From Aquarana catesbeiana (taxonomy: Eukaryota; Chordata; Amphibia; Anura; Ranidae), in the NCBI RefSeq assembly GCF_042186555.1, contig NC_133324.1:72344189-72408188 (forward strand): a stretch of 64,000 nucleotides of DNA. Direction: 5' to 3'. Both the position numbers and the translations under genes were made by a program. Positions 44,676 through 55,654 of the stretch are shown here, piece after piece. Every line of letters starts with the position of its first letter. Within the stretch, counting starts at the first letter, position 1. The notes under the pieces were generated by a model that was given only the letters and a program-made list of their open reading frames with translations, ran no database searches and had not been told where the DNA came from.

Positions 44676-44769
44676 TTAACCACTTGAAGACCAGGCCTTT
44701 TTCTGATACTTGTTGCTTACAAGCTTAAATCAGTATTTTTCGCAGGAAAATTACTTAGAACCCCATAAC

Positions 44770-44842
<73 letters not shown>

Positions 44843-45420
44843 TTTTTTAGCAGAGACCCTAGAGAGTTTAAATGGCATTTTTAAAATTTTTTAATGTCAT
44901 GCGTTTTTTGCGCAGCGATTTTTTAAATGCAATTTTTTGGGAGAAAATTATATTATGCTGAATAAATAGGTACCTAACATGTCTTGCTTTAAAATTACGC
45001 ACTCATGGAATGGTGCCGAACTACAGTACTTAAACATCTCCATATGCAACGCTTTAAAATTTTCTACAGGTTATCAGTTTAGAGTTACTGCTAGAATTAT
45101 TGCTCACGCTCTGACGTTCACAGCGATACCTCACATGTGTGGTTTGAACACTATTTACATATGTGGGTGTGACCTAGGTATGCGTTTACCACTGCACGCA
45201 AGCACGTGCTGAAATGTAAACATCCCTTACAATGGCAATACAGCATGACATGTCCTCTTTATGGAGAGATATGGGGTTAACAAGACCCCAAATCTCCCCT
45301 CTACCTCTTTTTTTGTTTTGGCTAGAGTGGGGATACAATTAGACCCTCTGACAAATTTTTACTGCAGTCTGTGTTCCCATTGGGAAGATTTACCATTCTA
45401 TTTGTACAGGTAACCATTAT
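44676..45420. other. TTAACCACTTGAAGACC-type repeat with (TA)n, no gene
   Basis: It begins TTAACCACTTGAAGACCAGG, similar to the ends of the TTAA-flanked family, then a (TA)n microsatellite at 44771-44838. The block GATTTTTTAAATGCAATTTT follows. No matching right end is found (the TTAA at 45277 lacks one). Probably an old frog-specific repeat. Confidence 0.4.
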
Positions 45421-45426
45421 CACTGA

Positions 45427-45860
45427 TGCCCCGTACACACGGTCGGATTTTCAGACGGAAAATGTGTGATAGGACCTTGTTGTCGGCAATTCCGACCGTG
45501 TGTAGGCTCCATCACACATTTTCCATCAGATTTTCCGACACACAAAGTTTGAGAGCAGGATATAAAATTTTCCGACAACAAAATCAGTTGTCAGAAATTC
45601 CGATCGTGTGTACACAAATCCGACAGACAAAGTGCCACACATGCTCAGAATAAATAAAGAGATGAAAGCTATTGGACACTGCCCCGTTTATAGTCCTGAC
45701 GTACGTGTTTTATGTCACCGCGTTTAGAACGATCGGATTTTCCGACAACTTTGTGTGACCGTGTGTATGCAAGACAAGTTTGAGCCAACATCCGTCGGAA
45801 AAAATCCTAGGATTTTGTTGTCGGAATGTCCGAACAAAGTCCGACTGTGTGTAAGGGGCA
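45427..45860. mobile_element. Harbinger-type MITE, second 434-bp copy
   Basis: The ends TGCCCCGTACACACGGTCGG and TGTGTAAGGGGCA are inverted copies flanked by TGA (45424-45426, 45861-45863). Same length and interior as the copy at 30475-30908 (AAAATGTGTGATAGGACCTT, ACACAAAGTTTGAGAGC). Only substitutions separate the two copies in the parts compared. Confidence 0.88.
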
Positions 45861-45863
45861 TGA

Positions 45864-46174
45864 GAACGAAACTGATGGGAAATCAAACATTTTAGGGTTG
45901 TCCCCTGACGTAAGGGGAAATCTTCCAACAGGGGCATCTTTTCCAGGGACAACTGTGTAAGAAGGGAATTCTCTTCAGTGTGGGAGATTTCCACTAACTT
46001 CTTAGTGCACGGAAATTTCCCCAGTGGTACACAGACAGAAAAAAAAACTCTCTAGGGTTTTAAGTCTTCTGTACTTTATCCAAAAAAAAAAACAAAAACA
46101 TTTTGTCTATACATACATTTTAAAGCAACCCTATTGCAAAGATTAAATTCCCAAAAAAGATGTCCATGCAAAAG
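45864..46174. other. Short A/T-rich spacer
   Basis: Poly-A runs at 46040-46047 and 46081-46091. No gene or element ends. Confidence 0.4.
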
Positions 46175-46825
46175 AAGAGAGTAAATACTCACCTTAAAGA
46201 GAACCCGCCTGCTAAGGTCTGTGCAGGAACCTACACTTCCAGGAATGTTGATTTCTTGGTCAGTGTGTAGGCAGGGCCTCGGTGCAGGTACCCACTTGAG
46301 GAGGATTCAGTCACAGAACAGTTCTTGTTAACGGGAACTATTATATAGAGTAAATACTCACCTTAAAGAGAACCCGTCTGCTAAGATCTGTGTAGGAACC
46401 AACACTTCCAGGAGTGTCGATTTCTTGGTCCGTGTGTAGGCGGGACCTCAGTGCAGGTACTCACTCGGGAAGAATCAAAGTCACACAACAGTTCTTGTTA
46501 ATGGAAACTATTATAAAGAGTAAATACTCACCTTGAAGAGAACCCACCTGCTAAGGTCTGTGCAGGAACAAACACTTCTAGGAGTGTCGATCTCTTGGTC
46601 AATGTGTAGGTGGGATTTCAGTGCAGATGCCCACTCGGGAAGAATCAAAGTCACACAACAGTTCTTGTTAACGTGAACTATTATAAGGTCTGTGCAGGAA
46701 CAGACACTTCTGGAAATGTCGATATCTTGGTCAGTGTGTAGGCGGGACCTCAGTGCAGGTACCCATTTGGGAAGAATCAAAGTCACACAACAGTTCTTTT
46801 TAACGGGAACTATTATAGGCACGGT
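46175..46825. repeat. About 170-bp tandem repeat, 3.7 copies
   Basis: GTAAATACTCACCTT starts at 46181, 46350 and 46519. Each unit contains CTAAGGTCTGTGCAGGAAC, GATTTCTTGGTCAGTGTGTA and CAGTTCTTGTTAACGGGAAC. The fourth copy lacks its first 40 bases. GTAAATACTCACC looks like a splice donor on the plus strand of an exon-like unit, but no ORF supports this. A 111-codon minus frame is repeat-derived. Confidence 0.9.
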
Positions 46826-48440
46826 TGGAGTATGGAGTAGAAACATATACTGTACAGTTCAAGGCACTTAATAAGACCACGCAGTTTATCACAGCCTCAT
46901 AACAGGTTTGAGACAGTTGTTACAACAGCTTCTACTGGAGAGGTGGTGGAACAGAACAATTCTCGCTGAAGTTGCCACTGAAGAGATTTCCAAAAGTTCT
47001 GCAGAACCAGACAGTGTCCCTCACTCTGTCCCTACTCAGGAACCTTTCCCTGTGCTAAGCACTATCCCTATCCAGCGGGTTCCTCTCCTTAACCCGCCGC
47101 TTGCTTGAAGCGCACCCAAATAACATGGGACCCCCTATATAAATTATGTTAAGAAAGCCACCTTAACTCTTTTAAGAACTCAACATTAAATCAAATGCCT
47201 ACCTTGCTAGAGAGTCTCTAAAGGGCAAACTTCCCTTATAGACTTCTCTTCCCCTGAAACAATGGCACAAGCAACCTACAGGCCAGAAGAGTGCCTGCCC
47301 TGCCTACAAGTGGTTCCTTGTGCCATCCTCTACTTCATGGCTGTGTCCTGTTTTGATTTGGAGGTCAAAGGAAAAATCACTGTGCGCAGCATTGAACCAG
47401 GTGAATTAAACTCTTGGAAGTTTTGGTTCCCAAACAGACTGCATTGGGTAGTTCCTATTCTATGCAACAGTGTTCTGTGGAGAGGGCAACTAGAGAGGTA
47501 AGTATTCCATCTCTTCTTTTGTAGGGACTTTTTTTTTTGGGGGGGGGGGGGGATTTCATTTATATGACTGGGTCAACAGGAGACAATTTAATTAATTGAA
47601 ATGATTTGATTTCTGGTCTGTTTTTCAGCAATATGTGCCATGCAAACCCCATAATTCTGTAATACATTCTGGTTTCATAAAATAACAATGTGCTCTCTCA
47701 TCCACTGATTTCTCAGAAGCCTGTTAAATTCTATAACATAACATCTGCGGTCCAGATCTTGGAACCATAGCAGATGAGCCATGTTTTGTGCCACTGTATG
47801 TTGAGGGGGGGAAGGGAGGCGCAGTGTCAATGCAATTATCCCTTTGGAACAACAGAAAGACAAAGAAAAGAAAATGACTAAGTAACTATATGCCATTTAA
47901 GACCAGAAAAAAAGGCATGGCATGCAATCAATGGTGAGCAGGAAGCTGCAGGGTGGCTTTTAGTCTGGAGGAGCTTGCTGTTAGTGCTGGCTGTCACTGT
48001 GGGCACCAGCACTAAGCTATCTGGCCAATAATACGAAACAAAGGGGAGGAAAGGCACCCTGAAAGGTTGCAAAAAATCATTTTAGTTTGAGGTTGTGAAA
48101 TATCTTAGTTGTGCTTAAAAATAATTGATGTAACTGTATATATAATGACCCCCTCCATCTCCAAATCATTACAGAAGTCTTGGAAAACCTGGTCTCCATC
48201 CATATGAAAACTAGCTAAGATAAAAATGAATAATATATATATTAAGAGGTTGTCTGTTTTATGTCTGCCTATGGTTAGTCTTAAAGCAAATGTTAACCCC
48301 TATTGGATGAAATGTAGCTTACTCCATGCACTGTGTATCATAAACATTTTTTTTTCAATAAAATACTGTTCCCATCTTTTTTTCATTTTTTTTTTACATA
48401 TAGAAGCTGATGATCTTCTCCATCCTCTTTCTGCAACTTC
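46826..48440. other. No gene recognised
   Basis: A G-run at 47538-47551 and a few T-runs. The 79-codon plus frame at 47262-47501 ends at a GTAAGT-like site (GAGAGGTAAGTATTC, 47495), resembling an exon followed by a 5' splice site. It has no recognisable domain and no upstream acceptor that I can defend. Confidence 0.35.
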
Positions 48441-48449
48441 CTCCGTACA

Positions 48450-48995
48450 AACATTCACTCTTGTGTCAGCGGCACATCATTGCTCTGGACTGGCTTCCTG
48501 AAAACGACAACAGTGGACCATGTCTGCACAATGTGTCATGGCACAGCAGCTTGGTGGCACACATCAAGAGGCTTCAGGTAAAGTTTGCAATGTAGGCACA
48601 TGGAAACATGCAAAATTTGCATAAGCCCAAAGGGATGTATGTATATATGTGTTCAATTGCATCCAACTTGTGCTGATTCTGTGGGCCAGCTCTCTAGGCA
48701 CCATGTCTGATACACTTGATGTGCTTTTTTTCATAGAAGTTTCTTGGTGAATTTTTCTTTTTTTTTTTTACAAGGTATGTCTCCAAGTCTTTCCTCAACT
48801 CAATTGCTCGGCTTGGGATTGGCAGGAAGTTTTTGACAACATATGTGCATGATCAATTAAGCTCAAAAGAACCACTATACCAAGTCCATAACAGAGGACA
48901 GTCTTTGGTTCACTGTTTAATCTTCCCCTTCAGAGAGTGATTAAGGCAGAATGGGGCCCTAGGAATCCTAATAGCTTTGACTTTCACCCATATCT
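48450..48995. repeat. Unidentified dispersed repeat, copy 1
   Basis: GGCTTCCTGAAAACGACAAC, ACCATGTCTGCACA, AAGAGGCTTCAGGTAAAG and, further on, ATAACAGAGGACAGTCTTTG then GTTCACTGTTTAA correspond in order to 55085-55445. The spacing differs by about 200 bp because of extra sequence here, which includes a T-run at 48762-48771. The nature of the family is unknown. Confidence 0.6.
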
Positions 48996-50380
48996 TTGAT
49001 CAGCATTGTTAAGGCTTAAAATTGGAGAAACCGCCTAATTTGCCATATATGCAATAGAAGAAGCAAGACTTTTCTTCCTGGTTTCAAAGAGAGCCCCCGC
49101 ATTCCCGATGACTGCCCGGTGATCTGATGACTGGTGGTGGGATGTTCAAGAAGCAGCAGGAGAGGTAAAGGAACCACAGAACCACAGGAATGAATGAAAA
49201 GTAGGGAAGTCTTTGCACTCTGCAGGTCCTCTTGTATAGCCTTACCTTGAGCAGGAAGAACAGTGAGCAGCACAGTGACCACATCACAAAATCTTGGGAG
49301 ACTAGGAGTTAGAGTCAGCAGATGATGTTACACTGGAGATATACAGCACTGAGACTTAAGGCACAGGCAGTGCATTGCAATTTTTTCGGAGAAATTCAAG
49401 ACAAAAGGTTTATTTTCAGGGTACTGCTTAGACACAATTCATGTTTCTAGATGTCCCCTATAAAATAGCAACCTTTAAGGGTTCTGTTGAACACTAATTG
49501 CAAATAAAAAAGAATAAAATTCCGACCCTGCTCTTGAAACTGAGCAAACAATAGGTGATTGCATTTTTTAATTATTAGCCAGATTTACGTTTACCATTCT
49601 CATTTGTTTGATAGTATTAATAACCAAGATTAATAGGCTTAAGCTCCTATCAGTTTTTGGAAGAATAGGTATGAGCACACTGTGAGACCTCATTGTCCTC
49701 TGAAGTGATAACATGTTTATATAAGCCTGAACAAACACTTGGAGCTGAGATTACCAGGTTGGAGTAGACACCGCTGATTGCTGCCATCAGTAGTTTTTTC
49801 GCCATGGAGACAGGACAGTTTGCAGTCATATTAGCAGTGACAGCTTTGCTCAGACCCTTGCTAGGTCAATTCATTAATCTTCAATCTCCAGATACCGGAC
49901 ACAGCTAATTTAATCAGATGACTAACTTAAAAAGAGACTCTTAGATAAACATCAAGTTATTTTTAAAGTCTTTCTGGTAAATATTCCCCAAAGTTCTTGC
50001 TAAAAGGAGATTAATTGTAAAAGGTGAAGAATCTCACAAAAGATTTTTTTTTTACTTTTTAAAGTATCTAGACAGTTTGAGACATGTTCCTCTAATGATG
50101 GGTGTTGCTGGGGTTCTAAAAGAGCCACAACACCCCTGGGAAGCTGAACTGAAATTTTTGGGGCTCATAGGATACCATGAGAAAAAGAGAATAAGCCAGT
50201 TTCTTGACATCTATGACATATTTTCTGTCCTACTTCACCTTTATCCTTACTGTCTTCCTTCTTTTTAGTCTCTTTCCCCTTTCGAGTTGTACCATGCTCC
50301 CTTAGAATCAGGCCATTATGATTTAGGTCTTTGCTAACGCATAAGAAGACCTTGCGACTTCACTGCTATCACCACAACCT
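48996..50380. other. Mostly repeat-free DNA, no gene
   Basis: Positions 49540-50050 lack repeats and are A/T-rich with many TAATTA / ATTA-type cores (TTTTTAATTATTAGCC, AGCTAATTTAATCAGATG), a conserved-element-like texture. The 88-codon minus frame at 49016-49282 has no motif. A T-run at 50043-50052. Confidence 0.35.
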
Positions 50381-50636
50381 ACAGGGGTTGATTTACTAAA
50401 AGCAAATAAACTGTGCACTTTGCACTGCAGTTGCTCCAGGGGTCAGTAAATGGCAAGAAGCTCTGCTGACTTACATCATCCAATCATGTGCAAGCACAAA
50501 TGCTGTTTTTTTATTTTCCTTGCACGTAATTGGGTATTCTTTGCAAAGGGAAGCTTTACCTCATTTACTAAGCTCTGGAGCAACTGCACTTTTCAAAGTG
50601 CACAGTCTATTTGCCTTTAGTAAATCATTCCTATAG
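50381..50636. mobile_element. MITE with GGGGTTGATTTACTAAA ends, second copy
   Basis: It begins AGGGGTTGATTTACTAAAAG and ends GCCTTTAGTAAATCATTCCT, inverted relatives. The inner TGCACTTTGCACTGCAGTTG and GAGCAACTGCACTTTTCAAA parts match the element at 7872-8148. Confidence 0.85.
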
Positions 50637-50744
50637 TCTCTTCCTCTTGTTCTTGTAGTCCATCACTTGGCTACACAAAATGAAAAATGTGCCGGTAATT
50701 ATAGTTTAAAAAGCTCTTAAGTCCAATTCACAAACTGACCAGAG

Positions 50745-51475
50745 AGTAAATAAAAATGCGATATTTATCACCAGGGTTTTGCTGGTGGTATCACATGCGG
50801 TATTTGTCAAAAAACAGCACTGTTTTTTGACAAATAGCTGGTTGCTAAGAAGCGGCCCGGGAAGCCGGCCGCCACATCCTTAACAAAGTATGACTTCATC
50901 AACTAGTCAGTGGGTTCCCGCTGACAGCTGAATGTAAAAAAACATGTCAATAGTTAAAAATGATGAAAAAAAAAAACAGCATGGGGTTCCCCTCCAGTCC
51001 ATACCAGGTCCTTATCCGAGCATGCAGCCTGGCAGGTCAGGAAAGAGGGGGGTCGAGCGAGCGTCTCTCCTCCCTCCTGAACCATACCAAGGCCACATGC
51101 CCTAAACATGGGGGGGTGGGTTTTTGGGGCAACCAAGGGCCTTGTATGGACTGGGGGGACCCCACGCTACTTTTTTTTTTTCATTTTTAATTCTTGGCAT
51201 TTTTTTTACATTCAGATGTCAGCGGGAAACCTGCTGACAGCTGATGAGTCATCTGTTGTTAGGGACACAGTAGCTGGCTTCCCGACCCACTCCTTAGCAA
51301 CCAGCTCAATGCGATAAATTACTGCATTAAATAATGCGCTAATTACCGCTAAATCGAACAAATACTGCATTCGGTATTTAACGCAAAATTCTTAGTAAAA
51401 TTGCACTTTCAAAACGGATTTACCGCAAGCAATATTTTACCGCATTTTTTTGCCCATTATTTAATTGACCCCTTT
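50745..51475. mobile_element. Second foldback element sharing a module with the giant foldback
   Basis: Inverted arms: AGCTGGTTGCTAAGAAGC at 50838 pairs with CCTTAGCAACCAGCT at 51291; GGTTCCCGCTGACAGCTGAA pairs with TCAGATGTCAGCGGGAAACC; AAATGCGATATTTATC pairs loosely with GCGATAAATTACTGC. The core 50980-51170 (GTCCTTATCCGAGCATGCAG, GGCCACATGCCCTAAACATG) closely matches 11865-11970 of the giant foldback. Confidence 0.75.
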
Positions 51476-51907
51476 GTCTCAGAACTGTAATTACATTAAA
51501 AAAAACATGGTGCATGAGCTTTGGGTGCCAGGGTCTAGAAACTCCCAGGCTACCGGTATAAATCCCCATAGCTCAATCTCGTTGAGCCACCTGTGTGGCC
51601 GCAACCTTGTTTTGCGTAGAGAAACAACCTTGCAAATTTTATGTACATTTTGCCTACTTTTTGCCATTCAGGTTAGTTGAATGGGGTTACAGTGCCTTGA
51701 AAAATTATTCATACCCCCTAAAATTTTCCACATTTCGTCATGTTACAACCAAACATTTAAATGTATTTTATTGGGATTTTATGTGATAGACCAACACAAA
51801 GTGGCACATAATTGTGAAGTGGAAGGAAAATGATAAATGGTTTTCAAATTTTTTTACAAATAAATATGTGAAAAGTGTGGTGTGCATTTGTATTCAACCC
51901 CCCTGAG

Positions 51908-52253
51908 TCAATACTTTGTAGAACCTCCTTTCTCTGCATTTACAGCTGCAAGTCTTTTTGGAGATGTCTCTACCAGCTTTGCACATTTTACCCATTCTTC
52001 TTTGCAAAATAGCTCAAGCTCTGTCAGATTGAATGGATAGCGTCTATGAACAACAATTTTCAAGTCTTGACAAAGATTCTCAATTAGATTTAGGTCTGGA
52101 CTTTGACTGGGCCATTCTAACACATGAATATACTTTGATCTAAACCATTCCATTGTAGCTCTGGCTGTATGTTTAGGGTCGTTGTCCTGCTGGAAGGTGA
52201 ACCTCTGTCCCATTATTAAGTCTTTTGCAGCCTTTAACAGGTTTTCTTCTAAT
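51908..52253 (-). pseudogene. Tc1 transposase, C-terminal DDE part
   Basis: Minus strand reading: LEENLLKAAKDLIMGQ, then RFTFQQDNDPKHTARATMEW (second catalytic Asp in QQDNDPKH), then HVLEWPSQSPDLNLIENLCQ (the third acidic residue), then a tail ending NAEKGGSTKY. LNLIENLC replaces the usual LNPIENLW, so two conserved positions are altered. The start of the 152-codon ORF (MCVEKVRFNG...) belongs to the inserted MITE, not to the transposase. The middle of the catalytic domain with the first Asp is missing. Confidence 0.88.
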
Positions 52254-52600
52254 ACTGTGTACACACGACCGGACTTTTGACGGACTGAATCACATTGGAC
52301 TTTTCGACTGACTTTCGACTGACTTTTCGACAGACTTCCGTTGAATCGGACTTTTTCTACACACAATCACACCAAAGTTCGACGGATTCGACCGTGATGA
52401 CGTACGACCAGACTAGAATAAGAAAGTTTATAGCCAGTAGCCAATAGCTTCCCTAGCGTCGGTTTTCATCCGTCGGACTAGCATACAGACGAACTGATTT
52501 TTCGACCGGACTCGAGTCTGTCAGAAAGATTTGAAACATGTTCTAAATCTAAAGTCTGTCACATTTTTGACAGAAAAGGTCCGCTGCAGGTCCGCTGCAG
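52254..52600. mobile_element. Diverged ACACACG-ended MITE replacing the Tc1 middle
   Basis: It starts ACTGTGTACACACGACCGGA, the end type of the 434-bp Harbinger-type MITEs, and contains repeats of GACTTTTCGACTGACTTTCG. No clean right terminus is found; the segment passes through TTTTTGACAGAAAAGG and a duplicated GTCCGCTGCAG before Tc1 sequence resumes. The Tc1 coding segment that should lie here (about 120 codons) is gone, so insertion came with deletion. Confidence 0.6.
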
Positions 52601-52987
52601 GTCCTTCTTATGGCTTTCTTTCAACAATGGCTTTCTTCTTTCCACTCTTCCATAAAGGTCAGATTTGTGGAGTGCGCGACTAATATTTGTCCTGTGCATA
52701 GATTCTCCCACCTGAGCTGTGGATCTCTGCAACTCCTCCAGAGTTACCATGGTCCTCTTGGCTGCTTCTCTGACTTATGTTCTCCTTGCCCAGCCTGTCA
52801 GTTTAGGTGGATGGCCATGTCTTGGTAGGTTTGCAGTTGTGCCATACGCTTTCCATTTGCGGGTGATGGATTGAACAGTGCTCCATGAGATGTTCAAAGC
52901 TTGGGATATTTTTTTATAACCTAACCCTGCTTTAAACTTCTCCACAACTCTATCCCTAACCTGTCTGGTGTGTTCCTTGGCCTTCAT
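52600..52987 (-). pseudogene. Tc1 transposase, N-terminal DNA-binding part
   Basis: The minus strand from ATG at 52987 reads MKAKEHTRQVRDRVVEKFKA, then GLGYKKISQALNISWSTVQS as the first helix-turn-helix. TANLPRHGHPPKLTGWARRT is the GRPR-like hook. Then, in another frame, MVTLEELQRSTAQVGESMHR and SRALHKSDLYGRVERRKPLL form the second helix-turn-helix. A frameshift lies at about 52770. The reading stops near 52600 where the MITE-derived DNA begins. The start is well supported because it lines up with the usual Tc1 N-terminus about 80 bp from the inverted repeat. Confidence 0.88.
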
Positions 52988-53065
52988 GATGCTGTTTGTT
53001 CACTAAGGTTCTCTAACAAACCTCTGAGGGCTTCATAGAACAGCTGTATTTATACTGAGATTAAA

Positions 53066-54713
53066 GTGATTGTAAAGTCTGTTTAAAAAAAAAAATAACA
53101 AATATGTCATACTTACCTCCTCTGTGCAGTTGGTTTTGAAAAGAGCAGCCCAGATCCTCCTTTTCTTGGGTCCCTCTTCACTGCCCCTGGCCCCTCCCTC
53201 TTGTCAAGAGCCCCCACAGCAAGCAGCTTGCTATGGGGGCACCCAAGCCAAGTCACAGCTCCGTGTGTCTATTCAGACATGGAGCCCCGACCTGGCCCCC
53301 CCCCTTTCTCCCCTAATTAGCTAACTGACTTTGATAGCCGCAGGAGCCAATGACGCTGCTGCTTTGTCTCAGCCAATCAGGAAGAGAGTCCCGGATGGCT
53401 AACACACTTGTGGATATCGCTAGAGAGAGATGGAGCCCAGATAGGAGCAGCTATACGTTGGAGGTATCTATAATAAATTAAAGAATCTTTCATCAATGGT
53501 AATTGATCAAAGGATAGGAAGAAGGGGAACATAGAACCTATGGTCCTAGTAGTCTTACCTATGAGTAGCTAGTATAGAATATGAGTAGTAATGGTATTGA
53601 TGATACACCGGAGGTATTAGGAGGCAGAGGACAACCCCCCCGGGAGCTGAGGTGATGGCTAAACAGGCGGCAATAAGGCCAAGAGAATGGAAATAAGATG
53701 ACAACATCCGAGGTAGATCGCCCTTCAACAATTGTAGTGATAGGTGTGAGCCCGTACGGCTTCTGTAGCGATAAATAAATAAGGAGGAGGTATTAGCATA
53801 AAGAAGGGCTATAGCGGTGGTTAGAAGAAATAGATGTGAAGAAAAAGTATGAGGTGATAGGAGATACCCAGAATGGATGAAAGGAAGGAATAGTAAAGAT
53901 GAAAGATTGCAAGGAGGCATATCAGTGATAATAAGGAATAGATATGAGGGAGAATTGCAAAGTATTAAAAAGTACCCAGAGTGAATAAACAAGAAAATAT
54001 GACACTAGTAGAGATATAAGATGCAAGGAGGGTACACATGCCACCAGAGGGCCAGAGGTAACATCCATAGGATATAAATTACCTGAGGCTCAAGTATCCA
54101 TAGTGAGATCCAAATGTGAGTAGAGAGTGCCGATCAAGTGAACCAAAGTAAAGCAATACTGGTGTAGACCAAGGAGGAGTAAGAATGTAAGAGAAGCCCG
54201 TCCGCCGGCAGAGCCCCACCAACGTCACGTGGCGTGCTGGGAGAGAGGAGGCGACCATGTCAGAGCGACCAGCGCTCTTAAATGGGCGTCTAACCTCCCT
54301 CGTGGTGCACGCAGATAGAGAAACGCGTCGAGCATGTATTTTTGATGCTATGCCACAGCAATCATGTGTTTACTATGGGTTTAACTGTTTGAATCAATCC
54401 TATAACCATTAATGCAATTTTATATCTTTTACAATGTTTTTTCATATGTTGGGCATGTTGCTGGTTCATTATCCGATATGTGCAATAATGTCTACTATAT
54501 TACTTGGATTGTTATATGATTTATTAATCATGTCTTTTTTAACTTTGTACTGTACATGTTCGTTTATTATTATTAATGTGACCTGTATACAGTGCCCAAT
54601 TATGGCTAACAATAAACATTCTATTATCTAATTGGTTGATTCATTCTACCCAAGTGATGTGTATCATATAAAGTCCCAAATTTCCCAATTTCCCCCCTCC
54701 CTCTTTTTATCTC
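53066..54713. mobile_element. Compound insertion in the Tc1 3' side
   Basis: After TTTATACTGAGATTAAA the Tc1 is broken by GTGATTGTAAAGTCTG, a common frog-repeat start that follows TTAA (53061), suggesting a TTAA-type insertion. Purine-rich loose repeats fill 53530-54160 (GGAATAGATATGAGGG, AAAGTATTAAAAAGTACCCA; period about 118 bp). A hammerhead-like core and AATAAA (54611) follow. Tc1 resumes with TATCAGAGTAAAGGG at about 54714. At least two elements are probably present. Confidence 0.55.
54293..54336 (+). ncRNA. Weak hammerhead-like core
   Basis: AGAGAAACGCGTCGAG contains the GAAAC box and the GCGTC continuation. The upstream GTGGTGCACGCAGATA is at the stem II position but pairs poorly, and a CUGANGA box is not convincing. 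I list it because the GAAACGCGTC word and the downstream AATAAA match the other cassettes. Confidence 0.3.
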
Positions 54714-54932
54714 TATCAGAGTAAAGGGATCTGAATACAAATACACGCCACACTTTTTTAGATATTTATCTGTAAAGAAATTGGAAAATCATTTATCATT
54801 TTCCTTCCACTTCACAATTATGTGCCACTTTCTATCACATAAATCCCAATAAAATACATTTACATTTTTGGTTGTAAAATGACAAAATGTGGAAAATTTC
54901 AAGGGGTGTGAATACTTTTTCAAGGCACTGTA

Positions 54933-55084
54933 TCTGAAAGTGCAAAGTGATATGCGTTACAGCAGTGAGCATTAACACACGTGTTTTCAAGCACACTGGG
55001 GATACACAGCAAGCAATGGTACCTAAAGGCTATGTGCATACCTGTTCTTTTTCTTGCTCCCATTTTGTATTGTACAGTGGTATG
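54933..55084. other. Short spacer after Tc1
   Basis: It contains GTTTTCAAGCACACTGGGG and no identifiable element. No gene. Confidence 0.4.
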
Positions 55085-55445
55085 ACTTGTACAGGTCCGG
55101 CTTCCTGATAGTGAAAACAGTAGACCATGCCTGCAGATGTGCTTTGGCACAGAAACTTCTAGTTTCCTTTAGGGGCACAGATTGAAAGGCTTTAGGTGAA
55201 GAAAGTCAAATTGTGAAAGCAGTGTTCAGCTACTTTGACAAATGTAGAAGGTTTCCTATGTGTACGGGAGGTGCCACCTTTGCTCTGTCAGTATTGCAAA
55301 GTCTATGCTTGCATTGAATGTGGAAACACACAAATGTGTGCAAGTCAAGAAAGATTACTACCACAAGTCTATAGCAGAGGACAGTTTTGGTTCACTGTTT
55401 GAACATACCTTTTCAGAAATGGTTCAAAGCAGAGTGAAACATTAG
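55085..55445. repeat. Unidentified dispersed repeat, copy 2
   Basis: GGCTTCCTGATAGTGAAAAC, GACCATGCCTGCAGATGTG, AAGGCTTTAGGTGAAG, then GTCTATAGCAGAGGACAGTT and GGTTCACTGTTTGAAC line up with 48450-48995. Identity looks like 65-75 percent over the shared blocks by eye. Neither copy has an ORF or recognisable ends. Confidence 0.6.
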
Positions 55446-55654
55446 GTAAGGTAGTAGCTTCGGCATACTCATACCCTTCATTAACATTAAAACTGCAATA
55501 GGCACAGGGAAGTGTTGCAGTATCTATACTGGCATGGCTCCAACAGCCTTGAGCACCTTGCTATTTCTTAGGTTTTATTCAGGAACAGAAAGGTTATATC
55601 TGGGAACCCTTGACATCCACTGGTCCTTAGGCATTTGCCTAGGTTGCCCCATGG

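Larger units (their letters stand above)
51690..54930 (-). mobile_element. Tc1-like transposon with two later insertions
   Basis: Left end CAGTGCCTTGAAAAATTATT and right end TTTTTCAAGGCACTG are inverted copies, flanked by TA at 51688-51689 and 54931-54932. The inverted repeat extends about 200 bp (TGTGCCACTT, TTTTCCTTCCACTTCACAAT). The transposase is on the minus strand in two pieces. One insertion sits at 52254-52600 and one at about 53066-54713. Without them the element would be about 1.25 kb, still short of a full Tc1 by about 0.35 kb of transposase sequence. Confidence 0.9.

Noticed and set aside
47262..47501. Possible host exon ending at GTAAGT
   Set aside because: One donor-like site is not enough. 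No acceptor, domain or partner exon could be found.
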